From NCBI GenBank assembly GCA_017964865.1, contig JAGCRE010000136.1, positions 1 to 9,362 on the forward strand: a stretch of DNA of 9,362 bases, read 5' to 3'. Within the stretch, counting starts at the first letter, position 1. Each line of letters opens with the position of its first letter. This document shows, piece by piece, positions 1 through 6,244 of the stretch. A model generated the notes under the pieces. That model did not search any database, had not been told where the DNA came from, and saw nothing but the letters and a program-made list of their open reading frames with translations. Origin of the DNA: Alphaproteobacteria bacterium (GTDB lineage: Bacteria > Pseudomonadota > Alphaproteobacteria > Rs-D84). Made by a program: the position numbers and the translations under genes.

Positions 1-2
1 AC

Positions 3-28
3 AAACGGGGCAAACGCCCCGTTTTTTA
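3..28 (+). terminator. Rho-independent terminator of a gene left of the window
   Basis: The arms AAACGGGGC (3-11) and GCCCCGTTT (16-24) pair perfectly around a four-base loop, and a run of six T follows the GC-rich core. The T-run is on the plus strand, so this ends a plus-strand transcript whose gene lies outside the window. It separates that gene from the promoter of the next gene about 35 bp downstream. Confidence 0.85.
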
Positions 29-49
29 TATAAAAATTTGTTTTAAAAT

Positions 50-71
50 GGGCGTTTTTATGATAAAATTA
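50..71 (+). promoter_or_regulatory. Extended -10 promoter for the first secreted protein gene
   Basis: TGA at 61-63 followed by TAAAAT at 64-69 makes an extended -10 element (TGN plus five of six consensus bases). No good -35 lies at 17 bp; TTGTTT at 38-43 would need a 20-bp spacer. A GGGC box at 50-53 lies exactly 8 nt before the TG. The same box and spacing recur before the gene at 3935. Predicted transcription start is near 76, giving a short leader of about 18 nt. Confidence 0.6.
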
Positions 72-81
72 GTAAAACGGG

Positions 82-88
82 AAAGGGG
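82..88 (+). promoter_or_regulatory. Shine-Dalgarno site that fixes the start at 94
   Basis: AAAGGGG at 82-88 is a strong Shine-Dalgarno sequence 5 nt before the ATG at 94. The in-frame GTG at 88 overlaps the last G of this site, so it cannot be the initiation codon that the site serves. Confidence 0.8.
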
Positions 89-93
89 TGTGT

Positions 94-2739
94 ATGAGGA
101 AATTATTCATTTCTGGGTTGGTCATTATTAGCATTTTTGCGGGTGCAAATGCGGCCCCGCGGACGGTTGGACGCAGTGGTGGAACCGGTGCGGCATCGTC
201 TTCGGCCGCGGCACGCAGTGCGGTACCACGCAGTGCAACCCAATCGTCAACAGTTGTAGGACGGGCGGCAACATCGGTCGCAGCACGTGCGGCGACACCA
301 ACACAGAAAGTGATAAATTCTGGAACTAAAATTTCGGCTGCGACACAAAATACCGCGGTAAATGAAGAATGCCAAAACAAATATTTTGGGTGTATGGATG
401 CGTTCTGTATGTTGGATAATACCAGTGGTGGTCGTTGCGTTTGCAGTAATCGAAATGCCGAATTAGATACGGTCTTGGACGAAATCGAAAAGTTAGATCA
501 GCAATCTTATGAAATGGCGACATATGGTGTCGAACGAATTGAAATGGGCGACAATGCCGACGCTGCGATTGCCAAGGCAAACGCTGTAGCAGACAGCACA
601 CTTGCACGTGGTAATAATAAAAAGAAGGCACGTGCGGCACTTGATTTAACGCTGTGGGATACCAGTGCCGATTTTGAAGACGTGGTGTTCTTTGAAACGG
701 ATACTTTGCAATCCAGTATTGATGGCAAAACGGGTGATGCGTTGCAAAGTGCTGCATCGGGTTTGTGTTTTGCACAAATTCCAGAATGTTCACGTGATAC
801 ATCAATGTTGCAATTATTGTATGCCCAGAAAATTAAATCAGATTGTATGGCGTATGAAAACAGCCTTAAGCAACGCAAAAACGCCAGCCAAACAAAATTG
901 TCTGCGGCACAAAAAGCGTTACGCGAAGCGGCACTGGAACAAATACAGACGTCAAATAAATATGATTTGGGTCAATGCACAATCCAATTCAAAAAATGTA
1001 TGCAAACAACCGGTGGGTGTGGCGATGACTTTTCTGCGTGTGCATCGGTTGCCGCATTTGACAAGACTAATTCGGGAAAATCTACATCTAAAAAAGGCAA
1101 GAATTATTTTATCAAAGGCGAAGTAACAAATATCGAAATATCGGGTTCGACTTATGATACTTTACTGGCGAAAAAACCATTGTGTGAACACGTTACAAAA
1201 TCGTGTACACTGGTTGCAGACAAGGTTTGGGACACGTTTTTACGTGAAGTTGCACCAACAGTAAAGTCGGCAGAATTAATTGCCGAAGACGAGACACGTC
1301 AAAGTTGTATTGGTAATATCGCAAAGTGTTTCAGAAACGCATGTCGTGAAAATATTGACCCCGATGACCCCGAAGGTTCATATGATATGTGTTTAACACG
1401 TCCGGGAACATTGTTGGGAATGTGCAAAATACCACTTAATTCGTGTGGTATTGATGCAACAACCGAAGCCAGTGCAGAAAGATCACCCATTTGGAATTAC
1501 GTTTTAGCACGTTTGGCGTTTATGCGTGTTGATTCGTGTACCAAGGCGATTAAATCATGTCTGCAATCGACAGACAGATGTGGCACCGACTATTCACAAT
1601 GCGTTGGTTTGGATACAAAAACAATTATTGATATGTGCCCGACCGATAAATTGCTTGCATGTCAAGAAAATGGCCAGAAAAAATCATTATCGGAAATGTA
1701 TGATTTGATAACGGGTATATTGTTGAATATCGATAATACGTTATTACAACAATGTCAAAATGCAGTTACAACCAAGATGTTGGAAATCTGTGGCGATACA
1801 GAAACATGTGCGGCATTTGATAACGATAGTGTAATCGGCACAGAATCATTAAATTCATATAAAAATGTCGATGGCGATTATGTTATTGATGGTTTGGTCC
1901 AATTCGGTAACGTGATTGTCGAAAGAAAAGATGAATCTTTTGCAACGGGCACAGATATTGCGTTTGGTAAAGATGCATATCAAATGGATATATCGGGTTA
2001 CAGTAATAAATTATCCAGTGATGCAACAAGCCAGCGTATAATTGCATCCCTGCAATCGACCGGGAACAAGATAAAAAGATTTGTTGATGAATTGGCCGAA
2101 GATAATCAAATAAAAATGTGTATCAATGGGCGTGATATGTCGCAAATTCGTAATCGTGGCGAAGGTGACCAGACAGAGGCACGTTATCCAAACCTGATAG
2201 ACACGTCAATTATGACGATTGTGAACGCTGGATTGGACAAGGCCAGTCAAAATTATACCAAGAAGTATAATGAATTGTTAGGTAAAGCGATGGAAAGTCA
2301 AGACACAGAATACAAAACAGCCGCATGTGCATCAATGGCGGGCTATACAAGTGATGATAATGTGTTTGACAAATTATTTGCCGAATCCACAGATGATAAT
2401 AAGCAGGCAGATGATGCAGGTTTGTATTTAACAAAGCACATCGTGTCTGGGGCAAAAATGTCGAATTTACTTTCCGCACAAAGAAAGTCCAAAGAATATT
2501 ATGTGATAGGTTACGAAGATGTTGAATTAGAACATGTTGTCGTGCGTAGTATGTATTCAGCAGCAACCAATACTTGCACAATAACGACGGAAAAAACAGA
2601 ATGCAAAGACGCAAGGGCAAAAGAAATGAAAGCGGCTACACGTAAACTGTCTGGACTGAATGACGCGAATTTCGATAAAATGAAAAAATGTGAAGAATAT
2701 GGTGAACCGACTGTTACGACATCGACCATAGAAATGTAA
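94..2739 (+). CDS. Secreted cysteine-rich protein with CX6C modules, function unknown
   Basis: I do not recognise a named family. From the ATG at 94 the protein has 881 residues. Residues 1-20 are a clear Sec signal peptide (Arg-Lys, hydrophobic core, cleavage after Ala-Asn-Ala). Residues 21-75 are an Ala/Ser/Arg/Thr-rich, probably disordered segment containing G-R-A-A-T-S-V. The rest holds 34 cysteines, an even number, many spaced exactly CX6C. Two four-cysteine modules, CX6CX6CX6C, lie at residues 295-316 and 482-503 and are about half identical. A related but degenerate form opens the Cys-rich part (residues 93-117). A Lys/Ala/Gln-rich helical stretch lies near 255-290, and a cysteine-free stretch of about 100 residues begins near 575. 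No transmembrane segment follows the signal peptide. The export signal and Cys content suggest a disulfide-bonded periplasmic or surface protein. It is transcribed alone between two terminators. Certain as a gene; role unknown. Confidence 0.93.
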   Translation: MRKLFISGLVIISIFAGANAAPRTVGRSGGTGAASSSAAARSAVPRSATQSSTVVGRAATSVAARAATPTQKVINSGTKISAATQNTAVNEECQNKYFGCMDAFCMLDNTSGGRCVCSNRNAELDTVLDEIEKLDQQSYEMATYGVERIEMGDNADAAIAKANAVADSTLARGNNKKKARAALDLTLWDTSADFEDVVFFETDTLQSSIDGKTGDALQSAASGLCFAQIPECSRDTSMLQLLYAQKIKSDCMAYENSLKQRKNASQTKLSAAQKALREAALEQIQTSNKYDLGQCTIQFKKCMQTTGGCGDDFSACASVAAFDKTNSGKSTSKKGKNYFIKGEVTNIEISGSTYDTLLAKKPLCEHVTKSCTLVADKVWDTFLREVAPTVKSAELIAEDETRQSCIGNIAKCFRNACRENIDPDDPEGSYDMCLTRPGTLLGMCKIPLNSCGIDATTEASAERSPIWNYVLARLAFMRVDSCTKAIKSCLQSTDRCGTDYSQCVGLDTKTIIDMCPTDKLLACQENGQKKSLSEMYDLITGILLNIDNTLLQQCQNAVTTKMLEICGDTETCAAFDNDSVIGTESLNSYKNVDGDYVIDGLVQFGNVIVERKDESFATGTDIAFGKDAYQMDISGYSNKLSSDATSQRIIASLQSTGNKIKRFVDELAEDNQIKMCINGRDMSQIRNRGEGDQTEARYPNLIDTSIMTIVNAGLDKASQNYTKKYNELLGKAMESQDTEYKTAACASMAGYTSDDNVFDKLFAESTDDNKQADDAGLYLTKHIVSGAKMSNLLSAQRKSKEYYVIGYEDVELEHVVVRSMYSAATNTCTITTEKTECKDARAKEMKAATRKLSGLNDANFDKMKKCEEYGEPTVTTSTIEM
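976..1041 (+). repeat. Four-cysteine CX6CX6CX6C module, copy A
   Basis: This encodes 22 residues with cysteines at positions 1, 8, 15 and 22. It matches copy B at 11 of 22 positions, including the motif C-G-x-D-[FY]-S-x-C at its end. The exact seven-residue spacing suggests helices with cysteines on one face. Confidence 0.75.
1537..1602 (+). repeat. Four-cysteine CX6CX6CX6C module, copy B
   Basis: This is the second copy of the module at 976-1041, with the same length and cysteine spacing and conservative swaps elsewhere (M/L, T/S, F/Y). It begins C-T-K-A-I-K-S-C. It is diverged rather than a recent DNA duplication. Confidence 0.75.
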
Positions 2740-2740
2740 A

Positions 2741-2770
2741 AAAAATACCGCCCGGATGGGCGGTGTTTTT
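2741..2770. terminator. Bidirectional terminator between convergent genes
   Basis: ACCGCCC (2747-2753) pairs with GGGCGGT (2758-2764) around a GGAT loop. A run of A precedes the stem and a run of five T follows it, so both strands see a hairpin plus U-tract. The two stop codons are only 29 bp apart, and the TAA of the minus-strand gene lies inside the flanking tract. Confidence 0.85.
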
Positions 2771-3797
2771 ATATTAAATCTTTCAAATCTGTTATGACTT
2801 TGATTCCGTCGTTTTCCCATTGTGGAATCAAATTATCAATGTCCATTATGTTGTTTGCTCCCAAGAACAATATCGGTTGGACATTGTGTTCGGTTGCGGA
2901 CTTTTTGACCAATTCAATTGGTGATGGACGTGTTTTGCCGGCGGCAAACCAAGATTCATTATCGGCAATCCAGAATTCGTTATCGGTATGTGAAACAATT
3001 GCATATTTGTTGGTTAATACAACGTCGTTGTCAATGGTGTGTGCGATTGATTTTGATGTTAAGTATTGTTCAACCGGTGTTGCAGTGTTGGAAACAGATT
3101 TAACTTCTGCAAGTTGATTATCAATATCATCATCGTCAATAATGGCGGCATCATCGTCGTCAAAATTTATTTCTTTGAATTGGGGAACGCTGTTCATCAT
3201 ATCGTCCAGGTCGTCATCAATATCAAAATCTGTTGGAATTGGAATTTCACCCGGTGTCGATGTGTTGGATTCGATGTCGGTGGATTTTGGGGCTGACGTT
3301 TGTGTTACATTTGCCAAATCAAATGCAGATGTCGTGCGTTCAATGTGTTCACGTGCCCGGGCGTATGCAACACGTAATTCACTGGGGACGGTTTCTGGAA
3401 TCGGGGCAGGGGTGTCGGGTTTCGTTTCTGGTTCTTCTGACACTGGGGTTGCGACGGGTTCAGTTGCCGGTTCTGGGGTCGGTTCTTCCATGGGGGTTTG
3501 TTGAAAAGCACGCTTGATAAATTCCGGTATTTTTACTGTGAACAACGGTTCTTTGGTTTTTGCAATCACGATGGTTGTTGCAATATACATCGGGACCGCC
3601 GCCAGAAGCAGAATACCAAATACAAGCCCAGGAAACCCATGAATATGTGCGTGACCCAGTTGCCACCAGCGATGTGTCGACAGTATATTAAAGTCAAACA
3701 TAAAGTTCATAATCGTCCAAGTGGCAATAAAATAGCCCACCGTCCATAAAATGACGTATTTGTGCGATTTGTAAAAATCTAACAACTTATTTGACAT
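2769..3797 (-). CDS. Two-transmembrane protein with acidic linker and C-terminal alpha/beta domain, function unknown
   Basis: The protein has 342 residues and is not assigned to a family. Transmembrane helices lie at about 15-34 and 57-79. The short loop between them carries R-W-W and a histidine cluster (His49, His51, His53 in G-H-A-H-I-H-G). Basic residues before helix 1 and after helix 2 predict both ends in the cytoplasm and the His loop outside. Residues 101-140 are Pro/Glu/Thr-rich, and 184-226 are very acidic with Asp runs. Residues 241-342 form a compact predicted alpha/beta domain: strands near 258-269, 275-285, 307-312 and 332-336, with helices between. A conserved-looking W-F-A-A-G-K-T-R-P-S-P segment (283-293) could be a functional site. 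The fold might resemble nuclease-like alpha/beta domains, but I see no complete catalytic motif. The ATG at 3797 is the only plausible start: the upstream in-frame stop is at 3828-3830, and the next Met would delete helix 1. There is no Shine-Dalgarno sequence; the mRNA is probably leaderless. Confidence 0.9.
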   Translation of the reverse strand: MSNKLLDFYKSHKYVILWTVGYFIATWTIMNFMFDFNILSTHRWWQLGHAHIHGFPGLVFGILLLAAVPMYIATTIVIAKTKEPLFTVKIPEFIKRAFQQTPMEEPTPEPATEPVATPVSEEPETKPDTPAPIPETVPSELRVAYARAREHIERTTSAFDLANVTQTSAPKSTDIESNTSTPGEIPIPTDFDIDDDLDDMMNSVPQFKEINFDDDDAAIIDDDDIDNQLAEVKSVSNTATPVEQYLTSKSIAHTIDNDVVLTNKYAIVSHTDNEFWIADNESWFAAGKTRPSPIELVKKSATEHNVQPILFLGANNIMDIDNLIPQWENDGIKVITDLKDLI

Positions 3798-3803
3798 AAT
3801 TGT

Positions 3804-3831
3804 ATTATAGACATTTGGTTGTTTTTGTCAA
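3804..3831 (-). promoter_or_regulatory. Consensus sigma-70 promoter for a leaderless transcript
   Basis: Read on the minus strand, TTGACA (3831-3826), a 16-bp spacer and TATAAT (3809-3804) match the housekeeping consensus at all twelve positions. Only six bases separate the -10 from the ATG at 3797, so transcription should begin at or next to the A of the start codon. Confidence 0.85.
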
Positions 3832-3886
3832 CATTATATTGTTTTTTGATAAAAAGTGAAAAAATGTTTATTAAAAACTTTTTTTA

Positions 3887-3908
3887 GGGCTTTTTTGTGG
3901 TATAATTA
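3887..3908 (+). promoter_or_regulatory. Extended -10 promoter for the second secreted protein gene
   Basis: TGG at 3898-3900 joined to a perfect TATAAT at 3901-3906 forms an extended -10 element. No -35 resembling TTGACA lies 16-18 bp upstream. A GGGC box (3887-3890) followed by a T-tract sits 8 nt before the TG, as in the promoter at 50-71; the two 22-bp segments agree at 18 positions without gaps. Expected transcription start is near 3913. This promoter diverges from the one at 3804-3831. Confidence 0.75.
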
Positions 3909-3920
3909 TAGAGACTATTC

Positions 3921-3928
3921 AAGGGGGG
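3921..3928 (+). promoter_or_regulatory. Shine-Dalgarno site that fixes the start at 3935
   Basis: AAGGGGGG at 3921-3928 directly abuts an in-frame ATG at 3929, too close for initiation. It is six bases from the ATG at 3935, which is therefore the preferred start. This repeats the layout seen at 82-94. Confidence 0.8.
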
Positions 3929-3934
3929 ATGTTT

Positions 3935-5971
3935 ATGCGTAGTTTTACGAAAGTGTTGGGTGCATCGGTTGTATGTGCGTCTTGTTTTGCGTTTATGTTT
4001 ACGGTGTCTGCTGCGGAATCGCCACGTGCGGCAATGGGGCGTGCTTCGACATCTGTGCGTATGCCAACAATACCTGCGACAACGGTTGAACCGGCTGATG
4101 TTGTTACAAATAATGGTGGAAATGTTAATCCCGAACCACAGCCGCATGTTGATCCAGAACCGCATGTTGATCCCGAACCCCACGTTGACCCCGAAGTGCC
4201 AGAATGCCCAGACGGTGGTGTGCGTAATTCTGAATACAGTGTGTCGGAATGTATGAACGATGTTTTACGTTGTGTGAATAATGGTGCGTTGTCGGGCGGA
4301 TTGAACGATTTGTTTAATGAAGATATGCGTAATGCAATTGTTAACGGTATGGGACTTTGTGCGGTCCAGGTTGATAAATGCGTAACGACGGTTCGTCGTG
4401 ATTGCAAACCGGTATATTTGTCGTCCGCAGATGTGTGGATTGACTTTAATTCACGCAAGGTGCAACCAGAATATTATACATTTGTATTGCGTAAGACGGG
4501 CCTGACCCCGAACCAGGCAGAAAATACATGTATGTTATTGGATAAAAATACATATGGTTCATCTTTTAATGCGGTTGCGACCAGTGATTTAACGTCGGGT
4601 GAATATAGTAAACAGGTTGGTGCCTATAATGGCCAGATGGGTAATGTTTTGATTAAAAACAATCCATTGGGACCAAAGGTGAACGACGGTAACCCGGGTG
4701 TTGATGGTGAACGTGGTCATTATGCACGTTGGGATGCGACAACGGCGACATGCTATCTGCGTGTGGCTGCATATAATAAAGATGAACAGATTAAAAACAG
4801 TTGGCTGTTTGGTGCGTTGGGTGATGACCGTATGGCCGAAGTATGGCGTCCAGCAGGCGACACATTCAGTTGCAATAAAGACTTGTTTGGATTTTCGCTT
4901 ATGAACGATACCAGCACCGCAGCGGTTGTTGGCGTTGGTGGTGGAACATTGTTGGGGGCGGGGATTGGTGCAATTGCCGGCCATGGTGAACGTTCATTTG
5001 ATTGCAGCAATGCATCATCGGTCAAGAAATTAAATGAACAAGTCAACGCATTAGGGCCAAAGGCATATGTTTTGAATACGTTCATAGATGAACAGTACAA
5101 GATTACAACAAAAGACCTGAACAGAAAACAGTGCGAAGAAATCGTAAGCCTGTACGAAAGATATGAATCAATGCGTCAGGAACGCGAAAGTAAAATCTGT
5201 TATGGCAATATTGCGTTTAGTTGTAATTTTGACACGCACATCGCAGAAAACCCAGACAGAATATCGCTGTTTGCACTTCGCCAAGAATGTGGTGATTTGA
5301 ATAAATTCGATACTGACGAATGTGTGAAATACTTGACAGCACAACACCCAGGATTGCGTTTTATGACTGGCGTTGCGTGTTATACCGACGAATATGGTTG
5401 CGAGTATAAGTCGTTGTATAACGAAAACAGTTTGGTTGGTTCTTTGAAATGTGAAAAAGCAGACGGCAGTTGTGCCAGTGCAGAACAGACCCAGGTTGAA
5501 TTCGACAGTTTGACACCAGTGTTCGAAAAATTAACCGTATTGTCTGAACGCGAAGAATCAAATATGGGCAAAAGCATAAGAACCGGTGCAGCGATTGGTG
5601 CGGGAACCGGTGGTGTTGCAACAGCAATAACAGCTTTTGTTGAACGTAACAACATTAATTGTCGTGTTGGCGATGGTTTGAACAAGGTTGCATTTGGTAA
5701 ATCGCACTCGATTGATACGTTAAAAGATTTCTATGTGAAATGGAATTTGCGTTTGCCAGATACAGTATCGCCAACGTCCACAGTTGTTGATTGTGCAACG
5801 TGGAAATCGGCATGTGGCGGATATACAGATTTGAATCAATGCAAAGATGTCGCGGTGAATTATAAACCGGCATCTGGGTCAACAACGTTGGTTCGTTCGG
5901 CATGTGTTGCGTCGGGCAGTGCATGTATCGAAAATGAGTCTGTTGCGAAATCGTACGGTGCGTGCGAATAA
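3935..5971 (+). CDS. Secreted cysteine-rich protein with two glycine-zipper segments, function unknown
   Basis: No named family is recognised. The protein has 678 residues from the ATG at 3935. Residues 1-26 are a Sec signal peptide (Arg-Ser-Phe-Thr-Lys, hydrophobic core, V-S-A-A cleavage region). A short Arg/Ala/Ser segment with G-R-A-S-T-S-V follows, then a Pro/Glu/His linker with three P-H-V-D-P-E repeats (70-87). The mature part has 26 cysteines, including six CX6C pairs. Two Gly/Ala-rich hydrophobic stretches (about 329-349 and 549-568) look like glycine zippers, resembling in composition the glycine-zipper domain of rickettsial 17-kDa surface antigens. Each is followed by Glu-Arg and then a cysteine a few residues later. 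After the second comes C-R-V-G-D-G-L-N, shared in form with the OmpA-like protein at 6293. A short G-x-y run lies near residue 253-262. An envelope location is likely, with the zippers inserting in or packing against membrane. The gene appears monocistronic. Confidence 0.92.
   Translation: MRSFTKVLGASVVCASCFAFMFTVSAAESPRAAMGRASTSVRMPTIPATTVEPADVVTNNGGNVNPEPQPHVDPEPHVDPEPHVDPEVPECPDGGVRNSEYSVSECMNDVLRCVNNGALSGGLNDLFNEDMRNAIVNGMGLCAVQVDKCVTTVRRDCKPVYLSSADVWIDFNSRKVQPEYYTFVLRKTGLTPNQAENTCMLLDKNTYGSSFNAVATSDLTSGEYSKQVGAYNGQMGNVLIKNNPLGPKVNDGNPGVDGERGHYARWDATTATCYLRVAAYNKDEQIKNSWLFGALGDDRMAEVWRPAGDTFSCNKDLFGFSLMNDTSTAAVVGVGGGTLLGAGIGAIAGHGERSFDCSNASSVKKLNEQVNALGPKAYVLNTFIDEQYKITTKDLNRKQCEEIVSLYERYESMRQERESKICYGNIAFSCNFDTHIAENPDRISLFALRQECGDLNKFDTDECVKYLTAQHPGLRFMTGVACYTDEYGCEYKSLYNENSLVGSLKCEKADGSCASAEQTQVEFDSLTPVFEKLTVLSEREESNMGKSIRTGAAIGAGTGGVATAITAFVERNNINCRVGDGLNKVAFGKSHSIDTLKDFYVKWNLRLPDTVSPTSTVVDCATWKSACGGYTDLNQCKDVAVNYKPASGSTTLVRSACVASGSACIENESVAKSYGACE
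4142..4195 (+). repeat. Three tandem 18-bp repeats encoding P-H-V-D-P-E
   Basis: There are three contiguous in-frame 18-bp units at 4142-4159, 4160-4177 and 4178-4195. Units 1 and 2 differ at one base and units 2 and 3 at three; every difference is synonymous. The array forms a rigid, charged spacer between the N-terminal segment and the first cysteines of the mature protein. Confidence 0.9.
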
Positions 5972-5978
5972 AAAGTTT

Positions 5979-5998
5979 CTTTAGGTGTGTCCCTAAAG
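5979..5998 (+). other. Hairpin directly after the second secreted protein gene
   Basis: CTTTAGG (5979-5985) pairs with CCTAAAG (5992-5998) around a six-base loop, 7 nt after the stop codon. No T-run follows on the plus strand. On the minus strand a short T-run lies four bases beyond the stem, so a weak minus-strand terminator is possible. It may act with the adjacent terminator as a structured 3' region. Confidence 0.6.
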
Positions 5999-6000
5999 GT

Positions 6001-6064
6001 AAACGTCCCGGATCCCTTGTGTTATCCTTGTCGCATAGGGGTTTTCCCACCGGGGCGTTTTTTT
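6001..6064 (+). terminator. Long-stem terminator with large structured loop
   Basis: The 11-nt arms at 6001-6011 (AAACGTCCCGG) and 6050-6060 (CCGGGGCGTTT) pair with one G-U and run into seven T (6058-6064). The 38-nt apical region can itself fold (CCCT at 6014-6017 with AGGG at 6037-6040, or GGG with CCC around TTTT). This ends the plus-strand gene at 5971. The loop is unusually long for a simple terminator, so a small structured RNA is possible. Confidence 0.65.
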
Positions 6065-6074
6065 ATTTGGAACC

Positions 6075-6176
6075 TTTGTCATTGCAAACAAAGTGAAGCA
6101 ATCCAGTCAATATGTCGCGACAGGGTTGCGTGCATTATTATTACTGGATCGCCACGCTGACGCTCGCGATGACAAA
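6075..6176. repeat. Palindromic intergenic repeat element, about 100 bp
   Basis: The outer ends TTTGTCAT (6075-6082) and ATGACAAA (6169-6176) are perfect inverted repeats. Inner ATCCAGT (6101-6107) pairs with ACTGGAT (6143-6149), with imperfect pairing between. A perfect 10-bp palindrome, TGTCGCGACA, lies in the centre (6113-6122). The motifs GTCATTGC and GAAGCAATCCAG resemble widespread dispersed bacterial palindromes, including those of Rickettsiales. It has no coding capacity, so it is probably a MITE-like or REP-like repeat. Copy number cannot be judged from one window. Confidence 0.7.
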
Positions 6177-6244
6177 ACTCTATTGCCAGGAATGACATCA
6201 AGAGATAACATCGCGGCTATAAAATAAAAGTGGGTGGGGTGCAT
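6177..6244. other. Non-coding stretch with no recognised feature
   Basis: This is the remainder of the 5972-6292 gap. No gene-like reading frame, tRNA or clear hairpin is visible. The string GGAATGACA (6189-6197) recalls the end of the neighbouring palindromic element and may be a decayed fragment. Confidence 0.4.

Noticed and set aside
88..96. GTG at 88 as the start of the first gene
   Set aside because: It overlaps the Shine-Dalgarno sequence; the ATG at 94 has proper spacing and gives a standard signal peptide.
326..878. Minus-strand reading frames opposite the first gene
   Set aside because: They are shadows of a well-supported coding region, with no promoter or start signal and implausible composition.
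2985..3055. NERD or PD-(D/E)xK nuclease assignment for the C-terminal domain of the minus-strand membrane protein
   Set aside because: The secondary-structure order is loosely compatible, but no D...E-x-K triad can be placed, so no catalytic function is claimed.
3142..3504. Plus-strand reading frame opposite the two-transmembrane gene
   Set aside because: It is antisense to the Pro/Glu and Asp-rich linker; its Ser/Gly/Val composition is the mirror of that sequence and it has no ribosome site.
4142..4195. CRISPR-like short repeats
   Set aside because: The repeats are contiguous without spacers and are in frame within a coding region.
4688..4721. Collagen-like Gly-x-y domain in the second secreted protein
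   Set aside because: Only about four triplets are present, too few for a collagen helix.
5660..5704. Walker A (P-loop) in the G-D-G-L-N...G-K-S segment, and its counterpart in the OmpA-like protein
   Set aside because: The first Gly is not five residues before the G-K in either protein, and both proteins are of exported type.
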